Of a stretch of DNA of 64,000 nucleotides, positions 36,484 to 44,871 are shown one piece after another (within the stretch, counting starts at the first letter, position 1; every line of letters begins with the position of its first letter). The DNA comes from WLMZ01 sp037140375 (GTDB taxonomy: Bacteria > Actinomycetota > Acidimicrobiia > Acidimicrobiales > Ilumatobacteraceae). The stretch is taken from assembly GCA_037140375.1 (NCBI GenBank), contig JBAXER010000001.1, positions 43,332-107,331 on the forward strand, read 5' to 3'. A program made the translations under genes and the position numbers. A model generated the notes under the pieces. That model had not been told where the DNA came from and searched no databases. It was given only the letters and a program-made list of their open reading frames with translations.

Positions 36484-36793
36484 GATTCTCGACGACATCG
36501 AGCGCTGGCGGCACAACAATCGACGCATCGCCGTGGCGCGGGTCGTGAACATCGAAGGCTCCGGACCACGCGATCCTGGCGCCAGCATGGCGGTGAACGA
36601 AGACGGCGAAGTCGCCGGCTCAGTCAGCGGTGGCTGCGTCGAAGGCGCTGTGGTCGGCGAGGCGTTGGCGATCTTGCATGGCGACATGCAGCCGCGCATG
36701 GTCACGTTTGGTTACAGCGACGACGAAGCCTTTGCCGTGGGGCTCACCTGTGGCGGCATCATTCATCTCTTCATCGAACCGCTCAATTGGTAG
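36476..36793 (+). CDS. XdhC/CoxI N-terminal domain protein
   Basis: A 105-residue protein consisting of just the XdhC_CoxI domain: VARVVNIEGSGPRDPGASM, then GSVSGGCVEGAVVGEAL and VGLTCGGIIHLFIEPL. XdhC proteins bind molybdenum cofactor, help its sulfuration and insert it into hydroxylases. It lacks the C-terminal Rossmann domain, which the next gene supplies, so the two products may act together. The ATG at 36476 lies inside the end of the VWA gene. Confidence 0.88.
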   Translation: MREILDDIERWRHNNRRIAVARVVNIEGSGPRDPGASMAVNEDGEVAGSVSGGCVEGAVVGEALAILHGDMQPRMVTFGYSDDEAFAVGLTCGGIIHLFIEPLNW

Positions 36794-36797
36794 CGCC

Positions 36798-37619
36798 ATG
36801 ACCGACACACCGTCTCTCTACGAAGAGTTGCGTGACCGCATCCGCGCCGATCAGCCCACTGGCCTGTGCACGATCATCGACGGTCCGAACATCGGCGCAA
36901 AGCTGCTGATTGCCCCCGACCGCGCTTCACGCGGCACGCTCGGCAACCCCGAACTCGATCGCATCGTCACCCGCGATTCACTTGCCGAGCTCGAGGCCGG
37001 GCGTAGCGGAGTTCGCCATTACGGACCGCAGGGCCAAACAACCCCCGAAGATCTCATCGATACCGACACGGTCAGTGTCTTCGTCGAGAGCTTTGCTGCA
37101 CCGCCACAAATGTGGATCTTTGGAGCCGTCGATTTCACCGCTGCGTTGGCCAAGGTAGCCAAAGTGCTTGGCTACCGCGTGCTCGTCTGCGACGCACGCG
37201 AAGTCTTCGCTACTCGTCGCCGATTCCCGATGGCCGACGAAGTGATGGTGTCGTGGCCCATGCCGGTGTTCGTTGAGCGGGGCGGTGCGCTCGGCCCCCG
37301 CGATGCCGTCTGTGTGCTCACCCACGACCCAAAGTTCGATGTGCCAGCGGTGATGGGCGCACTCACAACCCGCGTTGGATACATCGGCGTGATGGGCAGT
37401 CGCACAACCCATGCCAAGCGTATGGAGCGGCTCACCGAGGCCGGGCTCACCGACCCCAACGAGATCGATCGGTTGATGTCGCCAATTGGGCTCGACATCG
37501 GCGCCCGCACGCCAGAAGAGACGGCGATCTCGATCTGTGCCGAAATCATTGCCCGGCGCACCGGACGTAAGACTCCGTCGTTACGAGACGGATCGGGAGC
37601 GATTCACACCGCTCAGTGA
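36798..37619 (+). CDS. XdhC-family protein with Rossmann domain
   Basis: A 273-residue protein. The N-terminal part has weak XdhC resemblance; the C-terminal part has the XdhC Rossmann-like domain: MWIFGAVDFTAALAKVAKVL, VLVCDAREVFATRRRFP, DAVCVLTHDPKFD, GYIGVMGSRTTHAKR and IGLDIGARTPEETAISI. It starts four bases after the small XdhC-domain gene. The pair likely serves the molybdenum hydroxylase whose small subunits are at 26454-27751. Confidence 0.9.
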   Translation: MTDTPSLYEELRDRIRADQPTGLCTIIDGPNIGAKLLIAPDRASRGTLGNPELDRIVTRDSLAELEAGRSGVRHYGPQGQTTPEDLIDTDTVSVFVESFAAPPQMWIFGAVDFTAALAKVAKVLGYRVLVCDAREVFATRRRFPMADEVMVSWPMPVFVERGGALGPRDAVCVLTHDPKFDVPAVMGALTTRVGYIGVMGSRTTHAKRMERLTEAGLTDPNEIDRLMSPIGLDIGARTPEETAISICAEIIARRTGRKTPSLRDGSGAIHTAQ

Positions 37620-37623
37620 ATGC

Positions 37624-38334
37624 TCAGCCAACTGGGTCGGCGAAGCGAAGTGAACGACGCTTGCCGATGACGGCGACCTCAACGGTGCGGCCAGTGAAGG
37701 GCGAGTGCACAATGGCTTTGTCGACACCGAGGTACATGCTGATGTGGCCCGGGTAGTACACGAGGTCGCCCGCCTGGGCGGTATCAATGGTGCGCGGCGA
37801 AGCGTTACGAATCTGCGACCGCGACTGGTGCGCAATCTCGGTGCCAGCAACACTCCATGCATACGCCGTGAGGCCGGAACAATCGAACCCAACACCAGGT
37901 TCGCTTGTGTTGCGACGGTAGCGCACACCAAGTTGCGACATCGCTGCCATCAAGGCTGTCTGATGCGCGAAGTCGGCGTTGGCCCACGCTTCGATCATGC
38001 GTGATGGCTCGATACCGAGACGACCGGCGACCTCGGTGGCGATTGCGTCTCGAGCGCTGACGTAACGATCACGAGTGACCGCTTCGGCGCTGGGGGCCAC
38101 AGTGTCGGCTGTTGTGTCCCACAGGCTCGCTGCTTCGACGTCTTGAAGGTCGGAGAGTGCCTGAACGGCAATGGGAGCGAGCGCATCGTTACGAACGACT
38201 GGCTTCGAATTCTTTGAAGCACCGGCCGCGGTAGACGTGGCCGCAACGCTGCCAAGCATCGTTGCGAGAGCGAGGGCTGCAAAGCCGACGCGCTTGAGAA
38301 CTGGGTGACCTGAAGTCGCATTGCTGTGCTTCAT
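37624..38334 (-). CDS. NlpC/P60 family cell-wall hydrolase
   Basis: A 236-residue secreted protein: signal peptide (LKRVGFAALALATMLGSVAA), a helical spacer to about residue 130, then an NlpC/P60 domain with catalytic Cys (GFDCSGLTAYAW), His (YYPGHISMYLG) and the third polar residue in AIVHSPF. Such enzymes cut peptidoglycan stem peptides during growth or division. The ATG at 38334 is preceded by a long structured leader. It is convergent with the XdhC gene, four bases apart. Confidence 0.92.
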   Translation of the reverse strand: MKHSNATSGHPVLKRVGFAALALATMLGSVAATSTAAGASKNSKPVVRNDALAPIAVQALSDLQDVEAASLWDTTADTVAPSAEAVTRDRYVSARDAIATEVAGRLGIEPSRMIEAWANADFAHQTALMAAMSQLGVRYRRNTSEPGVGFDCSGLTAYAWSVAGTEIAHQSRSQIRNASPRTIDTAQAGDLVYYPGHISMYLGVDKAIVHSPFTGRTVEVAVIGKRRSLRFADPVG

Positions 38335-38480
38335 TACAATCTCGCTTCGTTAGCGCATCCGACCGAGCCGGCCGAATGTCGTGGCATGGACGCTTGTTGC
38401 GTCCAAGTCACGTCGCGCCTCACGAGAGCGCCACGCTTGCGTAACTGAACGACCGAAGAAGTCGGCCGTTCGTTACGGTC
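38335..38480 (-). promoter_or_regulatory. Structured 5' leader of the NlpC/P60 gene
   Basis: About 145 bases between a possible promoter (minus-strand TTGATT, 16 bases, GATAGT) and the ATG. It contains a long hairpin at 38440-38477 (6 + 5 + 4 pairs with one bulge and one mismatch), a perfect hairpin GGACGC-TTGTT-GCGTCC at 38388-38404, and an enclosing stem CGTGGC (38380-38385) with GCCACG (38430-38435). Cell-wall hydrolase genes in actinobacteria are sometimes under c-di-AMP riboswitch control, but I do not recognise that consensus here. Confidence 0.45.
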
Positions 38481-38595
38481 GCAAGACTATCGACATGAAA
38501 CTGCAATAATCAACTCGTTCGTAACCTTTTCGTCATATTGCATCCACCCTCGTTCTGAGCTCGCTCACGGCGGTTCAAGCTGGCAGGCTTGCGAG

Positions 38596-39213
38596 GTGAT
38601 GAATACCGTCCCTGCTCAGCGTCTTGGTGACCCCGCTTTGCCGAGCGGAACATGCGCCGTGTTGCTTGCCGCCGGACAGGGCAGTCGCTTCATCGGTTCG
38701 TCACACAAACTCGTGTCACCCCTACGCGGACGGCCCCTCTACACCTGGGCACTCGACTCGATCGAAGCAGCAGGCTTTGCTCATGTGGTGGTTGTGACCG
38801 GCTGCGTCGAGCTCGACCTACCGCAGTGGGCGGTTCGCGCCCATAACCCCCATTGGAGCGAAGGCCAAGCCACTTCGCTGCAGCGCGGCATCGCCGCTGC
38901 CGACGCACTCGGCGCAACAGCTGTGGTTGTGGGACTTGCCGATCAACCCTTCGTCACCACCCAAGCATGGCGCGCTGTGGCCATGGCCCACACGCCAATC
39001 GCAGTCGCTACATACGGTGGCGCTCGTGGTAATCCGGTGCGCCTCGATCGATCGATTTGGTCGTTGTTGGCGACCGAAGGCGACCACGGCGCCCGTAGCC
39101 TATTAAGCCAACGCCCGGACCTCGTCGGCGAGGTTGCCTGCACCGGCAGCTCGGCCGACATCGACACGATGGAGGAACTCCAGCAATGGAACTCATCAAC
39201 GAATTCACCGTAA
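38596..39213 (+). CDS. MobA-like nucleotidyltransferase
   Basis: A 205-residue NTP_transferase fold protein: VLLAAGQGSRFIGSSHKL (nucleotide-binding loop with Lys), VVTGCVELDLPQW, HNPHWSEGQATSLQRG and VVGLADQPFV (metal-binding Asp). MocA/MobA-type enzymes attach CMP or GMP to molybdopterin; MocA is typical for CO dehydrogenase-type enzymes. The GTG at 38596 and ATG at 38599 are equivalent starts. Its end overlaps the CoxG-like gene by 28 bases. Confidence 0.82.
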   Translation: MMNTVPAQRLGDPALPSGTCAVLLAAGQGSRFIGSSHKLVSPLRGRPLYTWALDSIEAAGFAHVVVVTGCVELDLPQWAVRAHNPHWSEGQATSLQRGIAAADALGATAVVVGLADQPFVTTQAWRAVAMAHTPIAVATYGGARGNPVRLDRSIWSLLATEGDHGARSLLSQRPDLVGEVACTGSSADIDTMEELQQWNSSTNSP

Positions 39214-39890
39214 ACCGGCCAATCCACGAAGCATGGGCCGTCATCACCGATGTCGAGCGCATCGCACCATGCCTGCCGGGCGCCCAGTTGCAAGAAATCG
39301 AAGGCGACTCGTACCGAGGTGTCGTCAAGGTCAAGGTCGGCCCAATCAGTGCCGCCCTCAAAGGCGAGGCCCACTTTCTCGAGCGTGACGACGCCAACTA
39401 TCGCGCCGTACTCAAGGGCGACGGCCGCGACACAAAGGGCAACGGAAATGCGTCGGCCATCATCACCGCGTCGCTGCAGCAGATCTCTCCAACGAGTGCC
39501 AAGTGCACCGTGCACACCAAGCTCGACATGACCGGCAAGGTCGCCCAGTTCGGCCGCGGCGCACTCGCCGATATCAGCGGAAAGCTGATGTTGCAGTTCT
39601 CAAAGAACCTCGACGCCATGCTCGAAAAAGATGCCGCCGAGCCCGCTGCAGCCGATGCTCCTGCCGCCGAAGCCGCAGTCGCAGCGCCAGCCGCAGAAAC
39701 CGCTGCCACCTCTGATTCCGCATCAGCAGCCAACGAGCCAGCTGCTCCCACCATTCGCATTATCAACGGTCCAGCAGCCGAGCCCATCGATGCATTGCGC
39801 AGCGGCGGCAGCGCAATTCTCAAGCGTCTCTTGCCAGCGCTTGGCGGCTTAGTGCTGTTGTTGCTCGTGTTCCGCCGCCGCAAGAACTAG
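39186..39890 (+). CDS. CoxG-like SRPBCC protein with membrane anchor
   Basis: A 234-residue protein: an SRPBCC domain of the CoxG family (about 1-150; FTVNRPIHEAWAVITDVERI, PCLPGAQLQEIEGD, GKVAQFGRGAL), an Ala/Pro/Glu-rich linker and a C-terminal membrane helix followed by RRRKN. CoxG is associated with CO dehydrogenase and is thought to recruit the enzyme to the membrane. It is the last of the maturation-type genes here. Confidence 0.9.
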   Translation: MELINEFTVNRPIHEAWAVITDVERIAPCLPGAQLQEIEGDSYRGVVKVKVGPISAALKGEAHFLERDDANYRAVLKGDGRDTKGNGNASAIITASLQQISPTSAKCTVHTKLDMTGKVAQFGRGALADISGKLMLQFSKNLDAMLEKDAAEPAAADAPAAEAAVAAPAAETAATSDSASAANEPAAPTIRIINGPAAEPIDALRSGGSAILKRLLPALGGLVLLLLVFRRRKN

Positions 39891-39937
39891 TTGCGCTGAC
39901 TCCGCTCAGTAATGCACGTTCAGCACCCACTTTCACC

Positions 39938-40399
39938 ATGCTCACCACTCAACCCATGACCGATCGCGATCGCGTTCGAGAACTGCTTGGCCGCGAGCCA
40001 CAGGGCAAGTTCGAAGTAGTCGTGCGCGACGCGCTTGGCGATCCAGTAGTGCTGCTCAACGAACCGCTGCTCGACGACGGCACACCGATGCCAACCCGCT
40101 ACTGGCTGATCAACAAGACCATCGTCGCGGCCATCGGCCGCATCGAGGCCGAAGGTGGCGTTCGCCAGGCCGAGGCAGCAGTTGATCCAGCGGCACTCGA
40201 GCACGCTCACCAGCAGCATGAAGCCGAGCGAGACGCTGCCCTGCCCGAGCACTACGTTGGTCCACGCCCAAGCGGTGGCGTCGGCGGCACACGCCAAGGC
40301 GTGAAGTGTCTGCACGCTCATTACGCATGGTTCCTTGCTGGCGGTAATGACCCCGTGGGCCAATGGGTGCACGACCGCATTGAGGCGTACAAGAAATGA
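39938..40399 (+). CDS. DUF501 protein
   Basis: A 153-residue protein matching DUF501: VRELLGREPQGKFEVVVRD, DDGTPMPTRYWL, GVGGTRQGVKCLHAHYAWFLAG. In many actinobacteria it precedes a Ppx/GppA phosphatase gene, as here. Function is unknown to me; the conserved C-L-H-A-H stretch could bind metal. ATG at 39938 or 39956 are both possible. Confidence 0.88.
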   Translation: MLTTQPMTDRDRVRELLGREPQGKFEVVVRDALGDPVVLLNEPLLDDGTPMPTRYWLINKTIVAAIGRIEAEGGVRQAEAAVDPAALEHAHQQHEAERDAALPEHYVGPRPSGGVGGTRQGVKCLHAHYAWFLAGGNDPVGQWVHDRIEAYKK

Positions 40400-40923
40400 A
40401 CAGTTGCGTAGTTCTCATCGAGAACGACAGCATCACCATCTCGCTCCTCGACGATGGGGTCGAAGCAGGTTCGTTCGTCGTTCCGGTGGGCATCACCTCA
40501 CTCCATCGCCGCCACTTCGACGCCGACCCCGCGCTACCCGAAGACCTCACGAACGCAATCGGCGAGGTGATCGACCATCTCGACGACGCCCGCCGGGTCA
40601 TGCCCTTGCTCGACGACGCCCGCTCAGTGGTCGTGTCGGGCCAGACAGCTCGGGTGATCGCCGCTGTCGAACATGGCGGCGACATCCATGCCGACGCATT
40701 TGAGCTCACCCGCGATGCCGCCGAAGACGTGTTTCGCACCTTGGCCCTCGAGGCCTCGGCCGAGCGCCGCCACAATCCTGGCCTACCCACCGAACTCGCC
40801 AACACAATCGTTGCCGGATGCTGCGTGATGGTGGCGCTATTTCGGTGTTTGCACCTCGACACCGTGTCGATCGCCATCGCCGCGCAACCAGTCAGCACTA
40901 CTACCGGCAGTGCATCGGTATGA
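40396..40923 (+). CDS. Reduced Ppx/GppA-like protein
   Basis: A 175-residue protein in the position normally held by exopolyphosphatase (ppx) after DUF501. Its C-terminal part (ERRHNPGLPTELANTIVAG followed by a hydrophobic helix) resembles the end of the Ppx/GppA catalytic module, but the roughly 120-130 N-terminal residues with the DxGTNS nucleotide loop are absent. No stop-codon remnants precede it: DUF501 overlaps it by ATGA. It looks like a stable shortened form, unlikely to be catalytic. Confidence 0.55.
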   Translation: MNSCVVLIENDSITISLLDDGVEAGSFVVPVGITSLHRRHFDADPALPEDLTNAIGEVIDHLDDARRVMPLLDDARSVVVSGQTARVIAAVEHGGDIHADAFELTRDAAEDVFRTLALEASAERRHNPGLPTELANTIVAGCCVMVALFRCLHLDTVSIAIAAQPVSTTTGSASV

Positions 40924-41558
40924 GCAGCGAGCATCACCCCTTCACGCACCCGTCGGCGCCGAACAACAGCGGACTCCGCCTCTACGGCCGCCGCGTGATG
41001 CTTCGCCCATTGGTGAGCCCCGACTTCGCGTCGTGGAGCGACGTACGCATCCGCAACGAAAGCTGGCTCACGCCATGGGAACCGTCGCGGCTCGCCAACC
41101 AAGGCGACCCAACTCGCGAGCGAGATGCCTTTAGCACCCGCTGCGCCGCCCGCGACCGCGACCGGCAAATGGGCGCGGCATATGCGTTCGGCCTCTTCGT
41201 TGATAGCTCAGTGGCAGGCGAAGTGAACCTCAACACTGTGGTTCGCGGCGCTCAGCAATGCGCCACCATCGGCTACTGGATCGATCGCTCACGCGCTGGT
41301 CACGGCTACATCGCCGAAGGCGTCTGCGCGGTAATTCGCTTTGCGTTCGACGACCTGCGGCTACACCGCCTCGAAGTGTGCATCATCCCGCGCAACACCA
41401 ATAGCCGGCGCGTGATGGACAAGCTGCAACTTCGCGACGAAGGAGTGGCGAGTCGGTTTCTTGAGATCAACGGCGTGTGGGAAGACCACATGCGTTACGC
41501 AATCACCGTTGAAGAATGGCAAGCCCGTCGCGACGAAATGATCGCCACCTGGCTCTAA
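40920..41558 (+). CDS. GNAT acetyltransferase (RimJ/RimL type)
   Basis: A 212-residue GNAT protein: RVMLRPLVSPDFASWSDVR, FGLFVDSSVAGEVNLN, IGYWIDRSRAGHGYIAEG (acetyl-CoA loop) and IIPRNTNSRRVMDKLQL. RimJ-type enzymes acetylate protein N-termini or small amines. Starts by ATG at 40920, overlapping the preceding stop. Confidence 0.9.
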   Translation: MSSEHHPFTHPSAPNNSGLRLYGRRVMLRPLVSPDFASWSDVRIRNESWLTPWEPSRLANQGDPTRERDAFSTRCAARDRDRQMGAAYAFGLFVDSSVAGEVNLNTVVRGAQQCATIGYWIDRSRAGHGYIAEGVCAVIRFAFDDLRLHRLEVCIIPRNTNSRRVMDKLQLRDEGVASRFLEINGVWEDHMRYAITVEEWQARRDEMIATWL

Positions 41559-41562
41559 GGCA

Positions 41563-41880
41563 CTAGGCCTGTTCAGCCACCACTCGGGTCACAAGAGCCC
41601 GGGCCTTGCGCACTGTTGAGCGCCGCTTCCAGCTCTTCATTTTCCAGTGGCGCACTTCTTGCTTGGTGGCACTGGCCTTACCCTTGGCCGCATCGTGGCG
41701 GTGACTCGGCACCCAAGCCCTACCGGGCTCGTGGATGTCCTCGGGTTCGGAACCTGCGCTGACCTGATTGGCAACGGCTTGCAGCTCGCTGTTAATGCGA
41801 TGCCGCTCGTTGTGGGCGTGTGCACGCAGGTCCATCTTCGGCTGTGGGGCCGACTCCTGCATGTGATGGCGCTGGCTCAT
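41563..41880 (-). CDS. Small basic protein of unknown function
   Basis: A 105-residue hydrophilic protein, rich in His, Arg, Lys and Ala, without signal peptide or membrane segment. The C-terminal half (RHWKMKSWKRRSTVRKAR) is strongly basic, and could bind nucleic acid or be disordered. GGAGG lies about six bases before the ATG at 41880, supporting translation. No recognised family. Confidence 0.55.
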   Translation of the reverse strand: MSQRHHMQESAPQPKMDLRAHAHNERHRINSELQAVANQVSAGSEPEDIHEPGRAWVPSHRHDAAKGKASATKQEVRHWKMKSWKRRSTVRKARALVTRVVAEQA

Positions 41881-41966
41881 CGAGTACCTCCTGTGAGACG
41901 TACGGTTGACAAACTCCCCTTAGGCGAAAGGTACACCCGAGGTGGGGTCCCTGTGAAGCATCGCAG

Positions 41967-42722
41967 CTACTTTCTTGACGAGATTTTTTGTTGCAGTGCT
42001 GCGATGCGGTCGGCGAACCAAGGTTGACGAGTGCTCCACACCTGCGGATCGAGTTCGCGCTTCACCGCGGCTGGGTGATTGTCGATGTCGGCCATGTCGT
42101 GGATTGTCTGCTTCACGATGATGGCCAACTCGCGCGGTGCGCTTGCGGCACGCTGGGCCATTTCTTGCGCAACAGCCAGCAGTTGGTCATCGTCGACACA
42201 ACGATGCACGAGCCCAATGCGCTCAGCCTCGGCACCGTCCATCACCTCGCCGAACACAACCGCCGCCATGGCTGCTTGTGGGCCAACGATGCGACGCAGC
42301 ATCCACGTGTGGCCGCCGCCTGGGTGGATACCGATTTGCAAGAACCGCGTGTCGAACTTGGCTCGACGGCCAGCGATGCGCACGTCGCAGCCAAGCGCGA
42401 GGTTCATGCCGGCGCCAACAGCAGCGCCATTCACTGCAGCCAACGTAGGCAATGGGCTCCGCGCAATTCGCAGGAACCCTTCGTAGATGCTGCCGAGGCT
42501 CTCCTCTGATGACTCGGTCAGATTGCCAAGATTTGCTCCTGCGCAAAACGCTGGAGCTGTGCCCGTCACAACGATTGCACCAACACCGGGATCGGCCTCA
42601 ATAGCGTCCATCGCAGCAAGGATCTCAGCGACCATTGGCGCAGTGAGCGTGTTGCGCTCGGCAGGATTGTTCAGGGTCAGGGTCGCGACGCGTTCGCTGA
42701 TGGTGACTTCAACAAGACTCAT
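41967..42722 (-). CDS. Enoyl-CoA hydratase/isomerase family protein
   Basis: A 251-residue crotonase: AFCAGANLGNLTE (oxyanion region) and PTLAAVNGAAVGAGMNLALGCD. Position two glutamates are not clearly conserved (HPGGGHTWMLRRIVG), so hydration is uncertain and isomerase/other crotonase activity possible. The ATG at 42722 is chosen; the upstream in-frame extension overlaps the divergent Nudix gene. Confidence 0.9.
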   Translation of the reverse strand: MSLVEVTISERVATLTLNNPAERNTLTAPMVAEILAAMDAIEADPGVGAIVVTGTAPAFCAGANLGNLTESSEESLGSIYEGFLRIARSPLPTLAAVNGAAVGAGMNLALGCDVRIAGRRAKFDTRFLQIGIHPGGGHTWMLRRIVGPQAAMAAVVFGEVMDGAEAERIGLVHRCVDDDQLLAVAQEMAQRAASAPRELAIIVKQTIHDMADIDNHPAAVKRELDPQVWSTRQPWFADRIAALQQKISSRK

Positions 42723-42755
42723 AACCTTGATTGTCGCATGTGCCAAGGTTGCGGT

Positions 42756-43421
42756 GTGAATGCAGCTGAGACTCTTCCTCCCGCCCGACCCGCGGCCACG
42801 GTCATTGTGGCTCGCGAACACGGCGATCAGTTCGAGGTGCTGTTCTTGAAGCGCAGTGATGTGGGCGCGTTTGCGAACATGTGGGTCTTTCCTGGTGGAC
42901 GTGTCGACGACGACGATTCGGGTCACGACGAAGTGAGCCGCGCCGTGTCCGCAGCGGTTCGCGAGGCGCACGAAGAAGTTGCCCTACGACTCGACCGCGA
43001 CAGCCTTGTCACCCTGTCGCATTGGACTCCTCCAGCGATTGCGCCAAAGCGTTACACCACATGGTTCTTCGTGGCCCCATGGTCTGGCGACGACGTCACG
43101 ATCGACAATCACGAAATCGTCGAGTCGCTCTGGATCAGCCCTACCGACGCGATCGCTCAAGCATTGCCCATGGCCCCGCCCACTCATGTCACGCTCATTA
43201 CGCTCGCCGAAGCCGGTTCATTTGAAGGTCTCAATCAACTCGTCGCCCGCCGCGGAATCGAGCGCTTCGTCACCGTTCCGGCGCAACACGAAGGCGCACT
43301 GGTTTTGCTCTGGGAAACCGACGCCGGATACGAGTCCGGCGATGCATCGCTGCCCGGGCCAAGGCACCGAATGTCGATGCATAACGGGCTCCCCCACGCC
43401 TACGAGCGCACAAACAGTTAG
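42756..43421 (+). CDS. Nudix hydrolase
   Basis: A 221-residue Nudix protein. The Nudix box is recognisable as GGRVDDDDSG followed by REAHEEVAL, slightly longer than the consensus spacing. The VFPGGRV start and the long C-terminus resemble CoA- or NDP-pyrophosphatase-like members. GTG at 42756, preceded by AAGG. Confidence 0.85.
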   Translation: MNAAETLPPARPAATVIVAREHGDQFEVLFLKRSDVGAFANMWVFPGGRVDDDDSGHDEVSRAVSAAVREAHEEVALRLDRDSLVTLSHWTPPAIAPKRYTTWFFVAPWSGDDVTIDNHEIVESLWISPTDAIAQALPMAPPTHVTLITLAEAGSFEGLNQLVARRGIERFVTVPAQHEGALVLLWETDAGYESGDASLPGPRHRMSMHNGLPHAYERTNS

Positions 43422-43432
43422 GGTCGCACTGC

Positions 43433-44044
43433 ATGCTTGATCACGTCTTCACCGATGCCATCGGCGCATTGCGTGACGCATTCGAAGGTGCCTTCCTCGA
43501 ACGCCAGAGCTTCGAGGAGCACTTTCAGATCGACGTACTGCTCGGCGATATCACGTGGGAGACCAGTTACGGCTTGCCCGGCGAAGGCCAGCCGCCACGG
43601 GTCGTTGCGCACATCACCTTCGAGTGGCCAACGTGGAGCCAAACCGCGTACCGGCGCTGGTATGTCGACGAGATGATCGACGAGCAACCTTCGATCGAAA
43701 TCGAAATTGGGTTTCGCGTGCAACGATTGGCCGAGCAGCCCAACCCTGTGCCGGTGCAGGCGATCATGCCCGAATCAAGCCCGCTCATTGGCAACGAACG
43801 CCTTGAGCGCGCCGGGGCCACCGTTGAGATCGGCTACTTCGGCGATGTCGTAGAAGCTCCTGAGTTTGCTATCGAGATCACTTACGAGGGCATCTACGAG
43901 CTTGCCGAAGAAACACTCGCCGACGGCGCGAGCAAATTGCTCGATCACCACTTCGGAACCTTGGGCACATGGATCGCGTCCACCTTGGTAAAACTCGGCG
44001 ACCTGAAGCTCAACTTTTTGCCGGCCGACGACACCGACTCGTAG
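43433..44044 (+). CDS. Conserved-looking protein of unknown function
   Basis: A 203-residue acidic, soluble protein with no recognised domain. It has alternating beta-like segments (RVVAHITFEWPTWSQ, ATVEIGYFGDV, FAIEITYEGIYEL) and a helical C-terminal region. It lies between the Nudix and crotonase genes on the same strand with 11 and 30 base gaps, so it may belong to their operon. Codon usage is like its neighbours. Confidence 0.65.
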   Translation: MLDHVFTDAIGALRDAFEGAFLERQSFEEHFQIDVLLGDITWETSYGLPGEGQPPRVVAHITFEWPTWSQTAYRRWYVDEMIDEQPSIEIEIGFRVQRLAEQPNPVPVQAIMPESSPLIGNERLERAGATVEIGYFGDVVEAPEFAIEITYEGIYELAEETLADGASKLLDHHFGTLGTWIASTLVKLGDLKLNFLPADDTDS

Positions 44045-44074
44045 CCGCGCTCTGAGGCCTGCGAACATCGGCAG

Positions 44075-44857
44075 ATGACCGATGTTGTTCTGCTCGAAGT
44101 CAGCGATCGAATCGCCACCGTCACCCTCAACCGGCCGGCCGCCCGCAATGCGTTGAGTGCCGATGTGATGCGTCTGTTTCCTGCGCTGATGCGCGAGGCC
44201 GATGGCCGAGACGACGTCGACGTCGTCATCCTCACCGGGTCAGATCCAGCGTTTTGTGCGGGCATCGACCTGAAAGAACTGGGTGGCCGTAGCGGATCGT
44301 CGAATGCTGCAGACTCCACGCTTCCCAAGGCCTCAGCCGAGGGGATGCGCGGGCCCTTTCCGTCGATGACCAAGCCGGTGATCGGAGCGATCAATGGTGT
44401 TGCCGTTACGGGTGGATTCGAGTTGGCCCTCAACTGCGACTTTCTGGTTGCGAGCGAGCATGCCAAATTCGGCGACACACACGCCCGTGTAGGGGTCATG
44501 CCGGGCTGGGGCCTCACCGTGTTACTCCCTCAGGCCATTGGTGTTCGCAGGGCACGCGAGATGAGCTTCACCGGCAACTTTCTCAGTGCTCACGAGGCCC
44601 TCGAACTCGGCTTAGTGAACCACGTAGTCGCCCACGGCGATCTTCTGCCGACGGCACGGGGCTTGGCTCGCGACATCATCGGCAACGACCAAAACGGCGT
44701 TCGCCAGATCCGGCGCACCTATGCCGAAATCACCCGTGACCAAGCAGGCTGGGAAATTGAGGCCCGCGACGGCACCGAGTGGGCCCGAACGATGTTCAGC
44801 GCCGAAAAAGTGGCCCAGCGCCGCGACGGCATTATCTCGCGAGGTCGCAGGCAGTAG
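44075..44857 (+). CDS. Enoyl-CoA hydratase
   Basis: A 260-residue crotonase: VTLNRPAARNALS, AFCAGIDLKELGG, KPVIGAINGVAVTGGFELALNCD and the FGDTHARVGVMPGWGLTVLLPQAIG segment. It probably acts in fatty-acyl-CoA or branched-chain degradation. Convergent with the LPATG-protein gene. Confidence 0.9.
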   Translation: MTDVVLLEVSDRIATVTLNRPAARNALSADVMRLFPALMREADGRDDVDVVILTGSDPAFCAGIDLKELGGRSGSSNAADSTLPKASAEGMRGPFPSMTKPVIGAINGVAVTGGFELALNCDFLVASEHAKFGDTHARVGVMPGWGLTVLLPQAIGVRRAREMSFTGNFLSAHEALELGLVNHVVAHGDLLPTARGLARDIIGNDQNGVRQIRRTYAEITRDQAGWEIEARDGTEWARTMFSAEKVAQRRDGIISRGRRQ

Positions 44858-44871
44858 CCCGCAAAGGACTA

